In this document: positions 1 through 5,397 of the stretch, in pieces
Layout of the letters: the number at the start of each line of letters is the position of its first letter
Position numbering within the stretch: position 1 is the stretch's first letter
NCBI GenBank assembly: GCA_903930725.1
Contig: CAIYZW010000244.1
Coordinates: forward strand, 1 to 6,456
Direction: 5' to 3'
Length of the DNA stretch: 6,456 nucleotides
DNA from: an uncultured Bacteroidota bacterium
Lineage (GTDB): Bacteria; Bacteroidota; Bacteroidia; Bacteroidales; 4484-276
Translations under genes and position numbers: made by a program
Notes under the pieces: generated by a model
Databases searched by the model: none
The model's input: the letters and a program-made list of their open reading frames with translations, nothing else
What the model was told of the DNA's origin: nothing

Positions 1-397
1 GGTCTAATGGAAGCGTATCGTAGGTTTGATACTTTTTGAGTCTGACATTAAGAATTTTTCCACCTTTTTTTGCAATCCTGATTTTGATAACATCATTTTC
101 GATAATAAATTCTTTGTCGTCGCCGATGCCTGCATTTGCAAAATAGCCCAATTTATCGCGCATTACGCTGGTTTCGGCCTGTGTTAATTCGCCTGCCACA
201 AGTTGGGAATCCTCGTTTTTCTGATTTACCTCATCAACTGCAATTTGGGATGTATCGCGCTGCATCTGCACCATAGCAAGCGAATCGCGGCGGTTTTGTA
301 ATTTTTCGAGTTCTTCTTGAGAGGGTTGATTGTAAATGGTAAAGCCAATAAAAATGGCAAATATCATCAACAACCCTATGATTGTATTTCTGTCCAT
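1..397 (-). CDS. yidC: Membrane protein insertase YidC, N-terminal part (cut by window edge)
   Basis: YidC inserts and folds proteins in the inner membrane, alone or with the Sec translocon. The frame runs from an ATG at 395-397 to the left edge without a stop, giving 132 residues. The protein opens with MDRNTIIGLLMIFAIFIGF, a short cytoplasmic start and one hydrophobic helix (about residues 4-22), as in Gram-negative YidC. A charged, probably helical linker follows (about 25-60, rich in Glu, Gln and Arg), then the start of the periplasmic domain, with a beta-rich FIIENDVIKIRIAKKGGKI stretch at about 98-115. The conserved insertase core lies outside the window, so the call rests on the N-terminal pattern and on the position directly after pyrG, an arrangement I recall as common in Bacteroidota. 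The start is supported by the hydrophobic helix beginning immediately after it and by a promoter-like box about 35 bp upstream. No Shine-Dalgarno sequence is visible. Confidence 0.88.
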   Translation of the reverse strand, partial: MDRNTIIGLLMIFAIFIGFTIYNQPSQEELEKLQNRRDSLAMVQMQRDTSQIAVDEVNQKNEDSQLVAGELTQAETSVMRDKLGYFANAGIGDDKEFIIENDVIKIRIAKKGGKILNVRLKKYQTYDTLPLD

Positions 398-432
398 CAA
401 AACGAAATTAAAATGTTATTTTTTTCAGGGCG

Positions 433-458
433 CAAAGATAGGTTAATTTTTCACTCAA
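433..458 (-). promoter_or_regulatory. Probable yidC promoter, Bacteroidota type
   Basis: On the minus strand the pyrG-yidC spacer contains TATCTTTG (433-440), an exact match to the Bacteroidota -7 box TAnnTTTG. A TTG at 456-458 lies 15 bp upstream; this is shorter than the usual spacing of about 17-23 bp, so the -33 element is uncertain. Transcription would begin near 425-430, leaving a leader of about 30 nt before the yidC ATG. This would let yidC be expressed apart from pyrG. No terminator hairpin separates the two genes, so read-through from pyrG is also possible. Confidence 0.5.
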
Positions 459-474
459 AATAATTAGCCGAAAC

Positions 475-2145
475 CTAAAGTTCACTTGCATTTCCGGCCT
501 TTTCGATGTCATTTGCGGCAGCAACTGATTTTGATTTAAGCTCCGAAAACTTCTTTGCAGCATCAACAAAACTCACAAAAACAGGATGTGGATTTGCAAC
601 CGTGCTTTTATATTCAGGATGAAACTGAACACCAACAAACCAGGGATGTGCCGGTATTTCGATGATTTCGACAAGTTCGCCCTGGCTGTTTATTCCCGAT
701 TGTATCATCCCGGCTTTGGTAAACGGGGCCGAATACTTGTTGTTAAACTCGTAGCGGTGCCGGTGTCTTTCTTCGATTTCGTGATGTTTATAAATCGAAA
801 AAGCCTTGGTTCCAGGGGTTATTGAGCATTTATATTTTCCAAGCCTCATCGTTCCGCCAAGCCCCGAAATCATTTTTTGCTCCTCCATCATGTCAATTAC
901 CGGGTATGGAGTTTTGGGGTTGAACTCGGTGGAATGTGCTTTTGCCAAACCCAGCACATCTCGGGCAAATTCGATAACAGCACACTGCATCCCAAGACAA
1001 ATCCCCAAAAACGGAATATTATTTTCGCGGGCATATTTTATGGCTAAGATTTTCCCTTCGATGCCTCTGGTTCCAAAACCGGGAGCCACAAGAATCCCGT
1101 CAAGGTTTTTAAGATAATCTTCAACACCATGCTCTTCAAGAGCTTCTGAATGAATCATTTCGACATTTACCCGGCAATCGTTTTCGGTGCCCGCATGGAT
1201 AAACGATTCGCTGATTGATTTGTAAGCATCCTTTAATTCGACATATTTTCCCACCAATCCGATGGTTATTTCGGAGGTAGGATGTTTAAACTTGTATAAA
1301 AATTCTTCCCATTTTACCAGATTTGCCTCATTGTCGGTCGAAAGTTGAAGTTTTCTCAAAACTACCAGATCCAGTTTTTCTTTCTGCATGAGCAACGGAA
1401 CATCGTAAATCGTTTCAGCATCAATGGCTTCGATAACCGAACTGGTTTCGACATTGCAGAAAAGGGCGATTTTTGACTTTAAACCTTCGTTGAGGGGTTT
1501 TTCGGTACGACAAACAATGATGTCAGGCTGCACTCCCTGCTCAAGCATGGCTTTTACTGAGTGCTGGGTAGGTTTGGTTTTTAATTCCTGCGCTGCCGCA
1601 AGATAGGGAACCAAAGTTAGATGAATGACCAGGCAACTATTGCCCATTTCCCACCGCATCTGCCTCACAGCTTCGATGTAAGGCAATGATTCGATGTCGC
1701 CAACTGTGCCACCGATTTCGGTAATTACGATGTCGAAATTTCCTTTGTTGCCCAAAAGTTTAACGCGGTATTTAATCTCGTCGGTGATGTGCGGGATAAC
1801 CTGAACCGTTGAACCTAAATATTCGCCTTTACGCTCTTTTTCGATAACAGTTTTGTAAATCTGACCAGTTGTGATGTTGTTGTCACGCGAGGTCGGAACG
1901 TTCGAAAACCGCTCGTAATGGCCTAAATCGAGGTCGGTTTCAACGCCATCTTCGGTAACGTAACATTCGCCATGCTCGTAAGGATTGAGTGTTCCGGGGT
2001 CAATATTAATGTAAGGGTCGAGCTTTTGAATGGTTACCGAAAAACCTCTCGCCTGAAGCAACTTGGCCAAAGAGGCCGAAATAATGCCTTTTCCGAGGCT
2101 TGAGGTTACGCCTCCCGTTACAAAAATGTATTTTGTTTTGGCCAT
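475..2145 (-). CDS. pyrG: CTP synthase (glutamine hydrolysing)
   Basis: CTP synthase makes CTP from UTP, ATP and glutamine, the last step of de novo pyrimidine nucleotide synthesis, in the cytoplasm. The 556-residue protein is complete, from ATG at 2145 to TAG at 475-477. The N-terminal synthetase domain (about 1-270) begins KYIFVTGGVTSSLGKG, with the family's P-loop at 11-20, and carries YINIDPGTLNPYEHGECYV (45-63) and ITEIGGTVGDIES (141-153). The C-terminal class I glutamine amidotransferase domain (about 290-535) has the oxyanion strand APGFGTRG (354-361), the nucleophile Cys383 in GICLGMQ, and the His509/Glu511 pair in QFHPEY. All expected catalytic residues are present. The last 20 or so residues (KSVAAANDIEKAGNASEL region) are an Ala/Lys/Glu-rich tail past the usual end and are probably disordered. 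The upstream neighbour gap is cut off by a terminator, so pyrG likely has its own promoter in 2146-2217, although I see no perfect box there. yidC follows after 77 bp. Confidence 0.98.
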   Translation of the reverse strand: MAKTKYIFVTGGVTSSLGKGIISASLAKLLQARGFSVTIQKLDPYINIDPGTLNPYEHGECYVTEDGVETDLDLGHYERFSNVPTSRDNNITTGQIYKTVIEKERKGEYLGSTVQVIPHITDEIKYRVKLLGNKGNFDIVITEIGGTVGDIESLPYIEAVRQMRWEMGNSCLVIHLTLVPYLAAAQELKTKPTQHSVKAMLEQGVQPDIIVCRTEKPLNEGLKSKIALFCNVETSSVIEAIDAETIYDVPLLMQKEKLDLVVLRKLQLSTDNEANLVKWEEFLYKFKHPTSEITIGLVGKYVELKDAYKSISESFIHAGTENDCRVNVEMIHSEALEEHGVEDYLKNLDGILVAPGFGTRGIEGKILAIKYARENNIPFLGICLGMQCAVIEFARDVLGLAKAHSTEFNPKTPYPVIDMMEEQKMISGLGGTMRLGKYKCSITPGTKAFSIYKHHEIEERHRHRYEFNNKYSAPFTKAGMIQSGINSQGELVEIIEIPAHPWFVGVQFHPEYKSTVANPHPVFVSFVDAAKKFSELKSKSVAAANDIEKAGNASEL

Positions 2146-2217
2146 GATTCTGATTTGTTAATTTTAATGCAAAATAAATACTTTGTTAAAGATTTTGGGG
2201 GATAATTCGTGTTTTAT

Positions 2218-2252
2218 AAAAAAAATGGGGGCAATCAAAATGTGACGCCCCG
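2218..2252 (-). terminator. Intrinsic terminator of gap
   Basis: On the minus strand, about 28 bp after the gap stop codon, a GGGGCGTCA arm (2243-2251) pairs with TGATTGCCCC (2228-2237) around a 5-nt loop. The stem includes one G-T wobble and one bulged T. A run of eight Ts follows almost at once (2218-2225). A GC-rich stem plus a T tract is the classical Rho-independent signal. It separates gap from pyrG, which lies in the same direction about 70 bp further on. Confidence 0.85.
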
Positions 2253-2280
2253 CATTTTCAATGAAAAAAAACCTCTCCTC

Positions 2281-3726
2281 TTAATAATACCTGTAACTTT
2301 TCACTTTGCCAATATGTTTGGCAAGTCGCACTACCTGCGATGTGTAACCAAATTCGTTGTCGTACCACAGGTAAACAATAACGGTTTTTCCGTCTGCTGA
2401 AACTTTGGTGGCAGGCATATCGTAAATGCAGGCACACGAATCGCCTATGCCGTCGGAAGAAACAAACTCGGTGGAATTGCTGTACCTGATTTGCTCGATT
2501 AAAGTTCCTTTGAGCGCAGCCTGAAGGAATTTTTCGTTCACTTCTTCAACGGTCACCTTATTTTCGACTTCCAGAGTAAGAATAGCCAGCGAAACATCAG
2601 GTGTGGGAACCCGCACGGCGTTTGACGTGAGTATTCCTTTTAATGACGGGATAACTTTTGCTGCGGCAGATCCAGCGCCTGTTTCGGTGATTACCATGTT
2701 TAGTGGTGCCGAACGTCCACGCCGCGATTTTTTGTGATAATTATCCAGCAAATTCTGGTCGTTGGTGTACGAATGGATGGTTTCGATGTGGCCTTTGATA
2801 ATTCCAAAGTTTTCGGCAATTACTTTTAAACCAGGAACAATGGCGTTTGTGGTGCAGGAAGCTGCCGAGAAGATGTTTTCGTTTTCGAGATCGAGCGAAT
2901 TTTGGTTAGCGCCATAAACAACATTTGGAATATCACCCTTGCCTGGAGCTGTAAGCAAAACTTTGCTGATTCCTTTTGCCTTCAGGTGTTTCGAAAGATT
3001 TTCCCTGTCGCGCCAAACGCCGGTATTATCAATCAAAAGGGCATCATCAATGCCATATTGGGTGTAATCAATATCTTCGGGTTTGCTGGCATCAATCATG
3101 TGAACGATGTGCCCGTTAATAATGAAACACTTATTTTCGATATCTTCGTTGGCCACGCCATTAAACGGGCCGTGCACGCTGTCTTTCCGGAACAACGAAA
3201 TCCTTTTGTGAAGGTCATCAGCCGAACTGCCCCTTGTAACAATTGCTCTAAGCCTGAGCTGGGTGCCGTTTCCGGCCATGCTGATCAACTCGCGGGCAAG
3301 TAATCGGCCAATACGACCAAAACCATATAAAACAACATCTTTTGATTTGGTGCTTCGTGGTTTTGCATCAACAAACTCTTTAAGTTTATCTAAAATGAAA
3401 GCTCTTTCGTTTTCATAGTTTTGCTTCTCGTCTGTCCATTCCGAATTTAAACGGCCAATGTCAATCCGGGCCGGAGCAATATTTTCGGCCAGAATTACCT
3501 TGGCCAGAAGCAGTGAATCCTGGACTTTAACGGGCTTTTTAAGAATCGTCTCAGCCCGAACATGCTTGTTAAGTACCTTTGCTGCACCACGGTCGAGAAG
3601 TTGGCTCCGAAGGAGGATTAGTTCGATGGATTTGTCGAACCAAAGTTTTCCAACCACATTAATGAACTCGATAGCCACTTTTTCGTCGTCCATCCAAGTT
3701 CTTAAAGAATTTTCGAATTTTTCCAT
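2281..3726 (-). CDS. gap: Glyceraldehyde-3-phosphate dehydrogenase, long form with N-terminal extension
   Basis: GAPDH interconverts glyceraldehyde 3-phosphate and 1,3-bisphosphoglycerate in glycolysis and gluconeogenesis. The 481-residue protein is well above the usual 330-340 because about 128 residues precede the Rossmann fold. This mostly helical, charged N-terminal region (WFDKSIELILLRSQLLDR at 29-46) is typical of the long Bacteroidota form. The dehydrogenase core then shows the nucleotide-binding loop GFGRIGR (135-141), DSVHGPF (182-188), the catalytic Cys291 in SAASCTTNA, the catalytic His318 in ETIHSYTNDQ, and WYDNEFGY (454-461) near the end, so it should be active. The residue matching the NAD-selecting Asp after the second beta strand is replaced in RAIVTRGSS (160-168), so NADP use is possible but unproven. 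The ATG at 3726 fits the start of the long-form N-terminus. A strong promoter lies about 68 bp upstream and a terminator follows the gene, so it is probably monocistronic. It is divergent from the methyltransferase gene. Confidence 0.97.
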   Translation of the reverse strand: MEKFENSLRTWMDDEKVAIEFINVVGKLWFDKSIELILLRSQLLDRGAAKVLNKHVRAETILKKPVKVQDSLLLAKVILAENIAPARIDIGRLNSEWTDEKQNYENERAFILDKLKEFVDAKPRSTKSKDVVLYGFGRIGRLLARELISMAGNGTQLRLRAIVTRGSSADDLHKRISLFRKDSVHGPFNGVANEDIENKCFIINGHIVHMIDASKPEDIDYTQYGIDDALLIDNTGVWRDRENLSKHLKAKGISKVLLTAPGKGDIPNVVYGANQNSLDLENENIFSAASCTTNAIVPGLKVIAENFGIIKGHIETIHSYTNDQNLLDNYHKKSRRGRSAPLNMVITETGAGSAAAKVIPSLKGILTSNAVRVPTPDVSLAILTLEVENKVTVEEVNEKFLQAALKGTLIEQIRYSNSTEFVSSDGIGDSCACIYDMPATKVSADGKTVIVYLWYDNEFGYTSQVVRLAKHIGKVKSYRYY

Positions 3727-3793
3727 ACTAAAGATATTAAGTTATGATTTGATAGATTTTTTATGGAGGGCTGCATCTTCTTAGCCATAGGTG

Positions 3794-3823
3794 CAAATGT
3801 ATCTATTCTTAGAAAAAAAGCAA
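3794..3823 (-). promoter_or_regulatory. gap promoter, near-consensus Bacteroidota type
   Basis: On the minus strand a TTG at 3821-3823 is followed by exactly 19 bp and then TACATTTG (3794-3801), matching the Bacteroidota pattern TTG-N17-23-TAnnTTTG in both boxes and spacing. Transcription would begin near 3786-3790, giving a leader of about 60 nt before the gap ATG. The spacer holds a run of seven Ts. The TTG box directly abuts the -7 box of the opposite-strand promoter at 3824-3831. Confidence 0.75.
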
Positions 3824-3831
3824 TACTTTTG
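3824..3831 (+). promoter_or_regulatory. Possible promoter of the methyltransferase gene (-7 box)
   Basis: TACTTTTG at 3824-3831 is an exact match to the Bacteroidota -7 box TAnnTTTG on the plus strand, with the ATG of the downstream gene 29 bp after it. No TTG sits 17-23 bp upstream, so only half of the promoter pattern is present and it may be weak or need an activator. It touches the upstream box of the gap promoter, so the two polymerase footprints would overlap. Confidence 0.5.
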
Positions 3832-3859
3832 CCGCTAATTTAAATTAATTTATCATCAA

Positions 3860-4606
3860 ATGGCACTGCTCCATTCATTCGAATCAAGTGGAAATTTTCT
3901 TTTTCGCAACCGTGGTCAAATTCCTGTATTTCTTTTCATTCTGGCAATTCCCATCATTTACATCACCAACATCTCCTACCTGACCCCAACCTGGGAATTT
4001 ATAATCCAGATGCTGGCTGTTTCGATCAGTTTTGCCGGGTTTTTAATCAGGGCGATAACCATTGGCACCACCCCGGCAGGGACTTCGGGACGAAACACAA
4101 AAGAAGGCCAGGTTGCCAACGAGTTGAATACCACCGGAATTTACAGTGTTATCAGGCATCCGCTTTACCTTGGGAATTTTCTGATGTGGATCGGGATTGT
4201 TTTTTTTACCTACAACCTTTATTTTGTAATCATTGTTTCGCTGGGATACTGGCTTTATTACGAACGGATTATGTTTGCTGAAGAAAGGTTTCTGGAAAAG
4301 AAATTCGGCGAATCGTACTTAGATTGGTCATTGCAGGCACCTGCTTTTATCCCGTCGTTTGGCAACTATAAAAAGAGTGATATCCCGTTTTCGGTAAAAA
4401 GCGTTTTGCGCCGTGAATACTCCGGGGTACTGGCAACAGTTTTTGGTTTTGTTTTTATTGATAATCTCAGGCAATTTTTTACTTTCAACACCTTCAGTAT
4501 TTCCAGGGCATCAAACATTGCACTTATTTTCTCATTGATAATTGTGCTGATAATCAGAACACTTAAACACCACACTTCGTTACTCAACGAATCAGGTCGT
4601 TCATAA
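3860..4606 (+). CDS. Integral membrane ICMT / phospholipid methyltransferase-family protein
   Basis: This 248-residue membrane protein carries the signature of the isoprenylcysteine carboxyl methyltransferase / PEMT-like superfamily, which moves a methyl group from S-adenosylmethionine to a lipid-linked acceptor. The core motif is GIYSVIRHPLYLGNFLMWIG (93-112), where RHPLYLGN forms the SAM site, followed by YYERIMFAEERFLEKKFGESY (about 133-153), whose paired Glu141-Glu142 is also typical. Hydrophobic segments lie at about 20-38, 45-68, 103-133, 187-201 and 216-233. The last two, after the usual family end near residue 170, form a C-terminal addition of about 75 residues. The substrate cannot be read from sequence. 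Since bacteria lack prenylated CAAX proteins, phospholipid or lipid A phosphate methylation is possible, the latter by analogy with Leptospira LmtA. The ATG at 3860 is the first in frame after the promoter-like box. The gene is divergent from gap, convergent with lolA and probably monocistronic. Family assignment is firm; the function is inferred. Confidence 0.85.
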   Translation: MALLHSFESSGNFLFRNRGQIPVFLFILAIPIIYITNISYLTPTWEFIIQMLAVSISFAGFLIRAITIGTTPAGTSGRNTKEGQVANELNTTGIYSVIRHPLYLGNFLMWIGIVFFTYNLYFVIIVSLGYWLYYERIMFAEERFLEKKFGESYLDWSLQAPAFIPSFGNYKKSDIPFSVKSVLRREYSGVLATVFGFVFIDNLRQFFTFNTFSISRASNIALIFSLIIVLIIRTLKHHTSLLNESGRS

Positions 4607-4640
4607 AAAAAACCGAGGTCTGTAAACTCCGGTTTTCTTT
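4605..4640. terminator. Bidirectional intrinsic terminator between convergent genes
   Basis: The arm AAAACCGAG (4609-4617) pairs with CTCCGGTTTT (4627-4636) around a 9-nt loop, with one bulged C. On the plus strand the stem ends in TTTTCTTT (4633-4640), and on the minus strand in eight Ts (complement of 4605-4612). It begins at the methyltransferase stop codon and lies about 75 bp beyond the lolA stop, so one hairpin can end both converging transcripts. Confidence 0.8.
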
Positions 4641-4715
4641 TATAAAATATCAGTAAATTAAAACTTCACAACTTCTATCTGGTGACTAAGGCCTTTTGCT
4701 TTGGTCTGTTTTCTT

Positions 4716-5366
4716 CTACCTCATGTCAATTACTTCATAATCGGGGTAATCGGTGGCTTTAAATCCAAAATCACCCGGATTTACCTTAACGTCAGTTTCA
4801 AAAGTTGTGATTGTGTAGGTGTATGTGCCTCCATCCTGGTCGAAAATGACAATGCTGTAAAGTTGCATTTTATTTTTATCAATAAACAAATTCACTTTAT
4901 CGAACGATTTCTTTTTGTTGGGAGTAAGTTCCAGGGCGTAAACATTCCGGCCGTTTAACTCATTAACTTTTGGGATAAGTTTCGACTTAAATTCATCAGA
5001 GTACAACGAAAGCATTTTGGTTGGTGTAAATGCATCACTACCAGCGGCTACATCATTTACCTGAACCTCGGCGGCATCAGGAATAATGGTCCAAACGGTT
5101 TTTCCATCCGAGATAACTGTTTGACCGGCAACTTTAAGCTGGTATTTATCACCACTTACCATTGCTTCACCCTGTGTAGTTTCGTTGATGTTTGCTTCAG
5201 GATTTTCCATCTTGTAAGTAAATTTTAGCCGGATGGATTGGTAAGCTTTGGTCTTGCTGGTAACTTCCTGCAAAATTTCGGAAGATGATTTTTCTTTGGA
5301 TTGGGCAAAAACCAAGTTATTTGTTCCAAAAACAAAAACCAATATTATTAAGGCTATTTTGTTCAT
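4716..5366 (-). CDS. lolA: Outer-membrane lipoprotein carrier LolA-like periplasmic protein
   Basis: LolA carries lipoproteins released from the inner membrane by the LolCDE complex across the periplasm to the outer membrane. The 216-residue protein starts MNKIALIILVFVFG, a Sec signal peptide with likely signal peptidase I cleavage after LVFA (residue 21), leaving a mature start QSKEK. No lipobox Cys is present, so it is a soluble periplasmic protein. The mature part is rich in beta strands, as expected of the open-barrel LolA fold. SDGKTVWTIIPDAAEVQV (86-103) matches the family's G-x-x-x-W-x-x-x-P...V signature, followed by LELTPNKKKSFDKVNLFIDKNKMQLYSI-type hairpin strands at 145-172. I chose the ATG at 5366: the frame can be extended two codons to a TTG at 5372, but the ATG gives a standard signal peptide. 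It follows ftsK by 31 bp with no terminator or promoter between them. ftsK-lolA adjacency is also known in Gammaproteobacteria. Transcription ends at the hairpin at 4605-4640. Confidence 0.92.
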   Translation of the reverse strand: MNKIALIILVFVFGTNNLVFAQSKEKSSSEILQEVTSKTKAYQSIRLKFTYKMENPEANINETTQGEAMVSGDKYQLKVAGQTVISDGKTVWTIIPDAAEVQVNDVAAGSDAFTPTKMLSLYSDEFKSKLIPKVNELNGRNVYALELTPNKKKSFDKVNLFIDKNKMQLYSIVIFDQDGGTYTYTITTFETDVKVNPGDFGFKATDYPDYEVIDMR

Positions 5367-5397
5367 TTTCAATTTGATATTAAATTTAGTTTAAAAA

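Noticed and set aside
586..1117. Two overlapping plus-strand open frames (79 and 103 codons) inside pyrG
   Set aside because: Antisense to the CTP synthase amidotransferase domain with no domain pattern; shadow frames.
2170..2177. TTATTTTG on the minus strand upstream of pyrG as a promoter box
   Set aside because: It matches only seven of eight positions of TAnnTTTG and no TTG is correctly spaced upstream. A pyrG promoter must exist nearby, but this site is not good enough to annotate.
2209..2400. 63-codon plus-strand frame over the gap terminator and gap 3' end
   Set aside because: It spans a terminator hairpin and then runs antisense to the conserved WYDNEFGY coding region; not a credible gene.
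2902..3303. 133-codon plus-strand open frame inside gap
   Set aside because: It lies fully antisense to the conserved GAPDH core and its translation resembles no protein I know. It is a shadow of a constrained gene.
4366..4587. 73-codon minus-strand frame under the methyltransferase C-terminus
   Set aside because: Antisense to the membrane segments of the real gene, with no upstream promoter or conserved motif.
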